Shown piece after piece: positions 8,840 through 18,100 of a stretch of DNA of 64,000 nt. The translations under genes were made by a program, and so were the position numbers. Each line of letters opens with the position of its first letter. The first letter of the stretch is position 1. Source of the DNA: JBIKWM01 sp044356305 (GTDB lineage: Bacteria > Bacteroidota > Bacteroidia > UBA10329); contig JBIKWM010000017.1 of NCBI GenBank assembly GCA_044356305.1, positions 4,898-68,897 on the forward strand, given 5' to 3'. The notes beneath the pieces are model-generated. The model did no database searches, was not told the origin of the DNA, and saw only the letters and a list, made by a program, of their open reading frames with translations.

Positions 8840-9011
8840 AAGGACTGTGTTTTTTATCCCGGCAGTAGGGGCAGATCGCATGGGCACTGATGATATCGCT
8901 GACGTTACGGATGCATACGTTGTACCCTTCGGGCACGAACGCGCCATTACAGACCTCTAAGCCTGCGAACATCCGTTTTTGGCGTGATGTTATCGGCACA
9001 ATACCACCGCT

Positions 9012-10268
9012 ATGAGAAACGTGACCGTTATTGTCATGCTCACCCTATGTGGGCTCAGTGCCATGGCCCAGGAATACGGGCAGTTCCTGTCAAATCAGGG
9101 CGTTGGGGCCGACCTGCTGCGTCATGCCGATATGCACATGCGAAGAGGGAATTTCCCTGAGGCGCTCGAGCTCTACAACCAGGCCATCGCCCATGACAAT
9201 GCTAACGCTATTGTATACGCCAAGAGGGCCCGGCTCTATTCCATCACAGGCAGGATGAATGAGGCGGCCTCTGACATACGGAAGGCAACGGAGCTCAATC
9301 CCTACGCCCCGTACCTGTTGGATGAGCAGTCGCGCATCAAGATGCTCATGGCCGACCCAATAGGGGCATCGGCTGACCTTACCGATGCACTGAAGAAGTT
9401 CCCGCACGACTCGCTTCTGCTCACCGACCGCCTACTCGCCCTGATGGAGTCCGGGCAATTGGATTCGGCTCTGGCCGTGACTGCTGAGCTCCGCGGACGC
9501 TATCCGTTGAATTATGTCATTCCGGTCAACAGGTCGGCCATTTACATGATGATGGGCCGCTACGACCGGACCGAGGTGGAACTGAAAGAGGCCATGGCCC
9601 TGAATCCGCATTGCGGCATTGTGACCGACCTCATGGGGCAGCTGCAGCTGGGCCTGGGCGATGCACAGGCAGCCATCAGGCTGCATGACGAGGCCATACG
9701 CCTGAACCCCGAACTTGGTATGGCCCATGTGAACAAGGCCAAGGCCCTCAAAGCGCTGGGCGATACGGTCGGTGCCCTACGGTCGCTCAACCGGGGCATT
9801 GCCATCGAGATGGACCTGGCGCATGCCTTTGTGAACCGTGCACTGGCCAAAAGGGCCATGGGCGATGCTGACGGGGCACGCAATGACATGCTTCGTGCCC
9901 TCGAGCTTGACCCCGAGAACTCAAAGGCTATCTACAACCTGGGCCTCCTGAAGAAACAGACCGGTGACCGTGTAGGTGCGCTGGAAGCGGCCGAGGCCCT
10001 TGTACGGCTCACCCCTGACGACCCCGATGCCCTCAACCTTCGCGGCAGCGTCTACGCGGTGTTCAACGACTATGACCGGGCCATTTCCGATTTTGACCGG
10101 GCCATTCTCCTTGATCCCGATCACCATAACGCCTTTCACAACCGAGGGTCTGTGCGCATTTTCAGAAATCAGCAGGCACTTGCCTGCGAGGATTTCCGTC
10201 AGAGCGCCATACTTGGCAACGAAGAGGCCCGCAGAAAGCACGAAGCTTTCTGTTCCCTCAGATGGTAG
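9012..10268 (+). CDS. periplasmic/secreted TPR protein
   Basis: A 418-residue protein with signal peptide MRNVTVIVMLTLCGLSAMAQ followed by about ten tetratricopeptide repeats covering most of the chain. Good units include FPEALELYNQAIAHDNANA, AIRLHDEAIRLNPELGMAH and YDRAISDFDRAILLDPDHH. TPR arrays are protein-interaction scaffolds; nothing indicates a catalytic domain, and there is no T9SS sorting domain. It is monocistronic, with 170 bp upstream and 386 bp downstream. Role unknown beyond probable envelope scaffolding. Confidence 0.9.
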   Translation: MRNVTVIVMLTLCGLSAMAQEYGQFLSNQGVGADLLRHADMHMRRGNFPEALELYNQAIAHDNANAIVYAKRARLYSITGRMNEAASDIRKATELNPYAPYLLDEQSRIKMLMADPIGASADLTDALKKFPHDSLLLTDRLLALMESGQLDSALAVTAELRGRYPLNYVIPVNRSAIYMMMGRYDRTEVELKEAMALNPHCGIVTDLMGQLQLGLGDAQAAIRLHDEAIRLNPELGMAHVNKAKALKALGDTVGALRSLNRGIAIEMDLAHAFVNRALAKRAMGDADGARNDMLRALELDPENSKAIYNLGLLKKQTGDRVGALEAAEALVRLTPDDPDALNLRGSVYAVFNDYDRAISDFDRAILLDPDHHNAFHNRGSVRIFRNQQALACEDFRQSAILGNEEARRKHEAFCSLRW

Positions 10269-10654
10269 CGGTCCGTGCTTCAGAATAGCTGCTCCGGCAC
10301 GCCCTTGCCCTTCACAGGTTCTGGGTTTCCAAAAGGATGGCGTTTTCGCCATGGTCGCGAGCCAAAGGCGTAATAGGATTTGAACAGGGCCTTCATGGTA
10401 GGGGCGCAGGATTTGGGATGCAGAGCCCATTCGGGCAGGTACACGCACCGCAATCGAAATACCTTATGGGCATGACAGCATAAACAGCTATCAACTACTG
10501 CCCTTTCTGCGACCTGATGCTTGATTTTATGGGGGTTGCAGGGCTGCGCACCAGCGCGATACGGCATCACTGATCTTAGTGATATTAAGCCCTACGCTGC
10601 CAACGAGCGGTGGGGTCTGGCTTGTTTTGTGTCCCTTCAAACAACCCCACTACA
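10269..10654. other. intergenic stretch without a supported gene
   Basis: 386 bp between the TPR gene and the large adhesin-like gene. Two overlapping minus-strand frames are open, but neither has a convincing start, composition or family match. No terminator hairpin was found. Confidence 0.5.
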
Positions 10655-13600
10655 ATGAGGCAACTCTCCCTGATTCCCGCCCTGATACTGTTCACTCAAG
10701 TGGCCCACGCCCAGTGGAACACCACGGGCAACGACATCAGCAACACAAACACCGGCAATGTGGGCATTGGTACGGCAACCCCCGTGTCCAAGCTCGATGT
10801 GGTAGGTAGTCTTAACCTGAGTACGGGCAACGGCATCAGCATAGGTGGCACCCGCATGTTGCACAACACGGGCACACAGAACCTGTTCCTGGGTCAGGAG
10901 GCGGGCAACGGCATCACCACCGGCATCCGCAACGTGTTCATCGGACATCAGAGCGGTATGGCCACCACCGATGGCAGCACCAACGCCTTCATTGGCTATC
11001 AGACAGGCCGTTTCAACCTGAGCGGGCAGGACAACATCTTCTTCGGCAACCGGTCAGGCTACCAGAACACCACGGGCAGCAAGAACAACTACATAGGTTA
11101 CCAGGCCGGGCTCAACAGCACCACGGGCGAGAGCAACAGCTACTTTGGCTACCAGGCGGGCATGAACGCCACCACGGGCAGCAACAACATAGCCATAGGC
11201 ACCTTTGCGGGCCAGAGCGTGGGGGCGGCCAGCAACAATGTGTACATAGGCCGCAGCGCAGGGCAGAACAGCACAGGGGCCAACAACACCTTTGTTGGGC
11301 GCATAGCAGGTCAGGGCAACACCACAGGCACCGGCAACACGTATGTAGGCAGCAACGCGCGCGGCAATGCCGACCTGACCAACGCCACGGCCATAGGCAT
11401 AGACGCCCTTGTCACGCAGAGCAACAGCGTTGTCATCGGCAACGCCAGTACCAACATGGGCATCGGAGAGAGTGCCCCCAGCCAGAAGCTGCATGTGGCA
11501 GGCAATGCGCGCATCACAGGCGCCATATTCGACAGCAATAATGAGGCGGGCACAGCAGGGCAGGTGCTCAGCAGCACGGCCACTGGTACGGATTGGATCA
11601 ACGTGAGCGGTCTGCAGGGGCCCACGGGGCCCCAAGGGCCTGCCGGCCCGCAGGGTAGTGAGGGGTTGCTCCCTAATGGAACTGCTGCGGGGAACACTCC
11701 CTTTTGGAATGGAGCAGCATGGGTGACCAACAGTGCCAATATTTTCAATAATGATGTCAATGTCGGAATAGGAACTACAACACCAACATCAAAGCTTCAT
11801 GTTGCAGGCGGGATAAGGATCACAGGGCCACTCTTAGACGGCAACAACGAATCGGGGCTGAGCGATATGGTGCTGACATCCTCTGGGTCAGGGACCGATT
11901 GGAAGAATCTCTGTGACCTTGTCGATAACTGCCCCTCAGTACAGGAACTGAACACTGCCGTAGAGGCAATGAACGGAACCCTTGAAGGAATAACAGATTG
12001 GGGCTATGACAGTGTGTCCATGCCAGTATATGATCCTGGAGCAGAAGGCTATGTGGATATGAATGTAATGGGAGTGAGACATTTTGCAGACCCGAATTCC
12101 CCTCTGTTGTTCGGGACCCCTCAATTGAGTTTCAGTGGAACCTTGAATAACGCGAGTCGCTTGATGTTCATTCCCACAAAAAATTCATTCAGAGCGGGGT
12201 TTGACAACGCAGATAATTGGAACTCCGCTAATCTTGGTGAAAATTCGGTGGCATTTGGATACAATAGTAAGGCAAGCGGTACCAATTCATTCGTAGCTGG
12301 TTTTCAGAATGTGTCCTCTGGTTACGGCTCAAATTCGCTTGGAATTTCCAATACAGCATCAGGTTTCGTATCATTTGCCCTTGGAAGGAACAATATATCA
12401 TCCGGTTCGATGTCATTTTCGGCTGGAGAGAATAATGAATCTACTGGTTTACACAGCATTTCCATGGGATTTCAGAATCAGAATTCTGGGCAGTATTCGG
12501 CAGTGTTCGGAAGGGATAACTCATTGACAGGGGCTTATACTATTTCATGGGGATATTCAAATCAGGTTGGTGGAGACTATGGCACGGCCTGGGGTTATAA
12601 CAACTCAGTTGAAGGTGAATACGGAACTGCGTGGGGTAAAAACAACACGGCAGATGGGAGCGGTTCTATAGCACTTGGTGACGGCAATATGGCCCAAGGA
12701 ATTTCGGGTGCTGCGATTGGCATCGGGAACACTGCCACGGGCAAAGCATCTGTGGCATTGGGAAATGGCAACAAATCATGGAGTTATGGCGAAACTGTTG
12801 TCGGTCTGTTTGCGACAGAATTGGCTTCTGGAACAGTCAACAGTTTTGTTGCCACGGACAGAATATTTGCCATAGGTAACGGGACAGGGACTGGAAGCAG
12901 GTCAACTGCGGTGACTGTTCTGAAGAACGGGAATGTGGGTATTGGCATTGCGAGTCCTTCTGCGCGACTACAGATAGACTCCGATATCATTGTGAACGGA
13001 CTTCGAATAGGAATGGGAAGCGGCAACATAAACACGAACAGCGTGGTTGGATCAAATGCACTGGCCAGCAATACCACCGGTTATTCAAATACTGCCATGG
13101 GACTATTAGCTCTCCAGAATAATACTACTGGTCATTACAATTCAGCGTTTGGCGTTCAATCGTTGCAAGCCAATTTAGACGGTCACGATAATACCGCAAT
13201 CGGATTGCTTGCTCTCAAATACAATACTGGAGGTGATTTTAATACATCAACCGGCTCATCGTCATTAATTTTTAATACAACTGGGAACAACAACAGTGCT
13301 ACCGGTTATTCTGCTCTTGGTGATAATGGATCAGGTAGTGATAATACAGCAATGGGTGCCTTAGCGCTTCGTAATAATCTTACTTCCAACAACAGCGCCT
13401 TTGGAAGCGGTGCTTTGATGAGTAGCACCAGCGGTGAGAATAATACGGCACTTGGAACCAGGGCCTTAAAATGGAATACAGGTTGCTCAAATGTTGTGGC
13501 GGTCGGTGCGGGGGCAATGGAAAACAGTAGCACTGGTTATGGAATTGTTGCCATAGGGGCAGGCTCCCTTTTCTCCAACACCGGTGGTTATAATGTGGGA

Positions 13601-14965
13601 GTTGGATTTGAGAGTCTTAATCAGAACACCACTGCAGAGAAGAACACTGCATTGGGTCACCGCTCCATGTCTCTTAATACCGTGGGATCGCGCAATACGG
13701 CTGTTGGTAACCAGTCGCTTTTCTATAATACTGAAGGCCAATTGAATAATGCCTTTGGTGATGTGGCCCTGTATTCAAACACAACTGGTTCCTATAATAC
13801 TGCCATTGGTACAGCGTCTTTGTATAACAACACATCAGGAACACGAAATGTATCGGTAGGCGATTATTCTATGCTTGAGAATACCACTGGAAGTTACAAT
13901 ACAGCAATTGGTTACTATGCGGGCGATGTGGCACAGAACCTCAGCAATTCAAGTTTTGTTGGTCGAGCAGCCTATTCCACGGTCAATGGCCTATCGAACG
14001 TTTTGGGTCTGGGATATAACGCCCGCCCGACAGGCAGCAACTCAGTGCACGTGGGCAACACTTCAGTGACAAGCATCAGAGGTCAAGTGAGTTTCACCAC
14101 ATATTCGGATCAACGGTTCAAGAAGAATGTGACGGATGATGTAAAAGGTCTTGAGTTCATTATGAAGTTGCGACCCGTGAACTACAACGTGGCGGCTCAT
14201 GAATTGGCCGCATTCCTGAAGGAAGACCTGAAACGCGACACCAGCGGAAAGCTGGTCACGGTGGTTGACCCCACTGATATGTCAGCCCGTGATATTCAGG
14301 AGAACATCCGTTACACAGGCTTCATAGCTCAAGAGGTAGAAAAGGCGGCAAAAGATGTTGGGTATGATTTCAGCGGTGTGGATTCGCCTCAAAATGAGCA
14401 AAGCCTTTACGGTCTTCGCTATGCCGAATTCACCGTGCCGCTGGTCAAGGCTGTGCAGGAGCTGAATACCAAAGTTGAATCTGTTACAACGAAAGGAATG
14501 GTGAGCAGAGAGGATTTTGAGGCGCTGAAAGCGGACAATCAAGCGAAACTGGCTGAGAAAGATGCCCAGATCGCTGCCCAACAGCAACAGATAGAGGCCA
14601 TCCTCTCGCGCCTCAACGCCTTCGACACCGACCTCCAGCAGTGCTGCTTCAACCACAGCGATGCGACCGGAACTTCATCTGTCAATCAGCAATCAACTAT
14701 CGACAATCCTCGATTGGAACAGAACCAGCCCAATCCGTTCCATGAGAACACCACCATCAGGTATTACCTGCCCAATGGCACCCGCACGGCAAGCATCACC
14801 ATCATCGACCTGAACGGGGTGCAGCTCAAGACCTTCGACCTGAGCGGTGGCCGTGGGGTAGGGCAGGTGCTGATAGGCGGTGGCGCATTTGCTTCTGGCA
14901 CCTACGTGTACACCCTCACCGTTGACGGCAAGCAGGTGGACAGCAAACGCATGGTGCTTATGTGA
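10655..14965 (+). CDS. giant adhesin-like protein: head repeats, collagen-like segment, S74 chaperone domain, T9SS sorting domain
   Basis: A 1436-residue exported protein. Start 10655 gives signal peptide MRQLSLIPALILFTQVAHAQ. Most of the chain is built from ~14-16-residue repeats of the NTAIG / GYQAG / TTGxxN type seen in trimeric autotransporter heads and phage-tail-like fibres. A short collagen-like G-x-y run (GPTGPQGPAGPQG) falls near residue 325. TYSDQRFKKNV at about residue 1147 begins an endosialidase-type (peptidase S74) intramolecular chaperone, followed by a coiled coil (about 1285-1325) and a final T9SS domain starting NQPNPFHENTTI. Likely a trimeric surface fibre. The interior (about 11680-14100) is markedly AT-richer than both ends, suggesting exchange of the passenger. 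Confidence 0.88.
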   Translation: MRQLSLIPALILFTQVAHAQWNTTGNDISNTNTGNVGIGTATPVSKLDVVGSLNLSTGNGISIGGTRMLHNTGTQNLFLGQEAGNGITTGIRNVFIGHQSGMATTDGSTNAFIGYQTGRFNLSGQDNIFFGNRSGYQNTTGSKNNYIGYQAGLNSTTGESNSYFGYQAGMNATTGSNNIAIGTFAGQSVGAASNNVYIGRSAGQNSTGANNTFVGRIAGQGNTTGTGNTYVGSNARGNADLTNATAIGIDALVTQSNSVVIGNASTNMGIGESAPSQKLHVAGNARITGAIFDSNNEAGTAGQVLSSTATGTDWINVSGLQGPTGPQGPAGPQGSEGLLPNGTAAGNTPFWNGAAWVTNSANIFNNDVNVGIGTTTPTSKLHVAGGIRITGPLLDGNNESGLSDMVLTSSGSGTDWKNLCDLVDNCPSVQELNTAVEAMNGTLEGITDWGYDSVSMPVYDPGAEGYVDMNVMGVRHFADPNSPLLFGTPQLSFSGTLNNASRLMFIPTKNSFRAGFDNADNWNSANLGENSVAFGYNSKASGTNSFVAGFQNVSSGYGSNSLGISNTASGFVSFALGRNNISSGSMSFSAGENNESTGLHSISMGFQNQNSGQYSAVFGRDNSLTGAYTISWGYSNQVGGDYGTAWGYNNSVEGEYGTAWGKNNTADGSGSIALGDGNMAQGISGAAIGIGNTATGKASVALGNGNKSWSYGETVVGLFATELASGTVNSFVATDRIFAIGNGTGTGSRSTAVTVLKNGNVGIGIASPSARLQIDSDIIVNGLRIGMGSGNINTNSVVGSNALASNTTGYSNTAMGLLALQNNTTGHYNSAFGVQSLQANLDGHDNTAIGLLALKYNTGGDFNTSTGSSSLIFNTTGNNNSATGYSALGDNGSGSDNTAMGALALRNNLTSNNSAFGSGALMSSTSGENNTALGTRALKWNTGCSNVVAVGAGAMENSSTGYGIVAIGAGSLFSNTGGYNVGVGFESLNQNTTAEKNTALGHRSMSLNTVGSRNTAVGNQSLFYNTEGQLNNAFGDVALYSNTTGSYNTAIGTASLYNNTSGTRNVSVGDYSMLENTTGSYNTAIGYYAGDVAQNLSNSSFVGRAAYSTVNGLSNVLGLGYNARPTGSNSVHVGNTSVTSIRGQVSFTTYSDQRFKKNVTDDVKGLEFIMKLRPVNYNVAAHELAAFLKEDLKRDTSGKLVTVVDPTDMSARDIQENIRYTGFIAQEVEKAAKDVGYDFSGVDSPQNEQSLYGLRYAEFTVPLVKAVQELNTKVESVTTKGMVSREDFEALKADNQAKLAEKDAQIAAQQQQIEAILSRLNAFDTDLQQCCFNHSDATGTSSVNQQSTIDNPRLEQNQPNPFHENTTIRYYLPNGTRTASITIIDLNGVQLKTFDLSGGRGVGQVLIGGGAFASGTYVYTLTVDGKQVDSKRMVLM

Positions 14966-14988
14966 TCTGTAGCATTACCCGAAAAGGG

Positions 14989-15022
14989 AGAAGGGCGCAG
15001 CCGTCAATACGGTCTGCGCCCT
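14989..15022. terminator. bidirectional terminator-like hairpin
   Basis: Inverted repeat AAGGGCGCAG/CTGCGCCCTT with further CCG/CGG pairing near the loop. It lies between two convergent genes (adhesin and dnaE). The T-tract on the plus strand is short (TTTCT), so efficiency is uncertain. Confidence 0.6.
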
Positions 15023-15137
15023 TTCTGCATGTGGTCGCCACCTTTTCGGTAATCGTAGATCTGGTAGAATGCCAGGCCGATGCTATGCAGGGCATCAGGG
15101 AGTTCATTCCCACCGAAGGGAAGGAGACATAATTCTG

Positions 15138-15150
15138 CCCCCCCCCCCCC
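15138..15150. repeat. 13-base homopolymeric C tract abutting the dnaE stop
   Basis: Thirteen consecutive C on the plus strand (G on the coding strand of dnaE) lie immediately 3' of the dnaE stop codon. Such tracts are slippage-prone, but this one lies outside the coding frame. Confidence 0.85.
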
Positions 15151-15151
15151 A

Positions 15152-18100
15152 TCAACCCACCGTCACCTCGGCACCGGTGGCCCGCTCCAGTTCGAGCAGC
15201 AGGGCCTGATCGGCACTTACACGGAACTTCTTTGAGTGCAGCCGCACCGTGACGCCATCATCGTTGCCCACGCTCAGGTTGAGTTTGCAGCTGCCGGGGT
15301 AGCGGGTGGCTATCTCGGCCAGTTCCTCGCCCAGGCGGGCATTCACGCTGTGCAGGGGCAGCCGCAGGTTGATGCTGTTGGCCTTGCGCTCCAGGAGGTC
15401 GGTGAGCAGCTCGATGGCCGTTACCTTGAACTCGAGCTGGGTCTTGTCGCGCCAATCCTCCTTGTACTGGCCCTTGATGAAGAGGAAGAAGCGGTTGTCC
15501 ATGTGGGCCTTGTGCTTCACATAATCCTCTCCGAACATGCGCAGCTCCATGCTGTCCTGATAGTCTTCGACTGTCATGATGCCGAAGGGTTTGCCCTGTT
15601 TGCTCATGCGGTGGTCCACCGCGGTGACCATGGCCGCAAACCTGTATTCCTTAGAGCGCGACATCTGCTCGGGGTCTTTCACATCGCTGATGGTGCAGTT
15701 GCAGAACCGTTTCATCACGATCTGATAATCATCGAGCGGGTGGCCGCTGATGTACACGCCCACCACATCCTTCTCGAGGTTGAGCTGCTGCAGCACTCCC
15801 CATTTCTCGCATACGGGCATGGTGGGCTCGGGCATGTCGGCCTTGCTCACCTCGCCAAAGAGCGACACCTGCTGCGACTGGGCGCTGTCCTGCATGTTGG
15901 CCCCGTAGCGCATGGCCTTTTCGAGAAAAATAGAATTGCCATCGGGGTGGAAGTACTGTGCGCGGTGGGTGCCGGGAAATGAGTCGAACGCCCCGGCATA
16001 GGCCAGGCTCTCCATGGCCTTGCGGTTGGCGGCACGGGTGTCAACACGGCTGCACAGGTCGAATATGCTGGTGTAGCGGCCATTGGCCCGCTCGGCCACT
16101 ATGGCATCCACAGCGCCCTCGCCCACACCCTTCACCGCCCCGAGCCCGAAGCGCACCTGGCCCTTTTCGTTCACCGTGAACTTGAAGGCGCTCTCATTCA
16201 CATCGGGGCCCAGCACCTGTATGCCCATGCGCCTGCACTCGTCCATGAAGAAGGTCACCTTTTTCAGGTCGTTCATGTTGTGCGTCAGCACGGCCGCCAT
16301 GTACTCGGCCGGCCAGTTGGCCTTCATGTAGCCGGTGTGGAAGGCCACCACGCTGTAGCACGTGCTGTGGCTCTTGTTGAAGGCGTATTCGGCAAAGGCC
16401 TCCCAGTCTTTCCAGATCTTCTCGAGCTTGTCCTCGGGGTGGCCCTTCTCTTTGGCACCCTTCACAAACTTGGGCTTGAGCACATCGAGGTCCTTGCGGA
16501 TCTTCTTGCCCATGGCCTTGCGCAGCTTGTCGGCCTCGCCCTTGGTGAACCCGGCCAGTTTCTGCGACAGCAGCATCACCTGCTCCTGATATACCGTGAT
16601 GCCGTAGGTCTCCTGCAGGTACTCCTCCATCTCGGGCAGGTCGTAGCTGATGGGCTCGCGGCCGTGCTTGCGCGCTATGAAGTTGGGGATGTACTCCAGC
16701 GGCCCCGGCCGGTACAGGGCGTTCATGGCTATCAGGTCGCCAAAGGTGTCGGGCCGCAGGGCGCGCAGGTGTTTCTGCATGCCGGGGCTTTCAAACTGGA
16801 ATGTGCCGTTGGTCTCACCGCGCTGATACAGGGCGTAGGTCTTGGCATCATCGAGCGGAATGGTGTCGGGGTCAATGTCCACCCCGTGCCGCTCCCTTAC
16901 CAGTTGAATGGCATCTTTCAGGATGGTGAGGGTGCGCAGCCCAAGGAAGTCCATCTTGAGCAGGCCCGCGCTCTCCACCACGCTGTTGTCGTACTGCGTC
17001 ACGGCCAGGTCGCTGTCCTTGGCCACCCCTACAGGTATGAGGTTGCTGATGTCCTCGGGGGTGATGATGACCCCGCAGGCGTGTATGCCCGTGTTGCGAA
17101 GCGAACCCTCGAGCACCCGTGCCTGGCGGATGGTCTCTGACATGAGGTCGGTGCCGCGGGCCAGGTCGCGGAAACGCAGGGCCGTCTCCTGGTCCTCGGG
17201 CCGTTGCACCGCTTTTTTCAGATCGGCCTCCGGCAGATTTATGAGTTTCTCAAGGCTGATGTTGTCGGGCACGAGCTTGGCCAGGATGTTGGCCTCGTCC
17301 AATGGCAGGTCGAGCACGCGGGCGGTGTCGCGCAGGGCCGATTTGGCCGCCATGGTGCCGTAGGTGATGATCTGGGCCACCTGCCGGCTGCCGTACTTGT
17401 TCACCACATAGTCTATCACCTTGCCGCGGCCCTCGTCATCAAAATCGATGTCGATATCGGGCAGGCTCACCCGCTCGGGGTTGAGGAATCTCTCAAAGAG
17501 CAGGTCGTACCGGATGGGGTCGACATTGGTGATGCCGATGCAGTATGCCACGGCACTGCCGGCCGCTGACCCGCGGCCCGGGCCCACCCACACGCCCATT
17601 CTGCGGGCCTCGGCACAGAAATCCTGCACAATGAGGAAGTAGCCCGGGTAGCCGCTCTTGGCTATCACGTCCAGTTCAAAATCGAGGCGTTCGGTCACCT
17701 CGGCACTCAGCTCACCGTACCGCGTGCCGGCCCCCTCGTAGGTGAGGTGGCGCAGGTAGGCATTCTCTCCGCGCTTGCCGCCATCGGTGGCATCGGCCGG
17801 GTCAACGAAACCATCGGGCAGCGAGAAGGCCGGCAGCAGCGGTGGGCGCTTCAGGCTGTAGCTCTCCACCTTGCCCAGTATCTCGCCTATGGTGGCAAAT
17901 GCCTCGGGCGTGTCGGTGAACAGCTTGCGCATCTGCGCCTGATCCTTGAAATAGAACTCGTTGTTGGGAAACTGCCGCTTGATCCACTGATTGCCGCGGC
18001 TGTCCTCGTTGAGCTTGAGGCCGTCCTTCACACACATCAGGATCTCCTGCGCCTTGGCCTGCTCGGGGGTGAGGTAATACACGTTGTTGCTGGGGAAATA

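Noticed and set aside
10269..10570. Minus-strand frames after the TPR gene
   Set aside because: Two overlapping frames look about equally plausible, which suggests neither is real. No family match or start signal.
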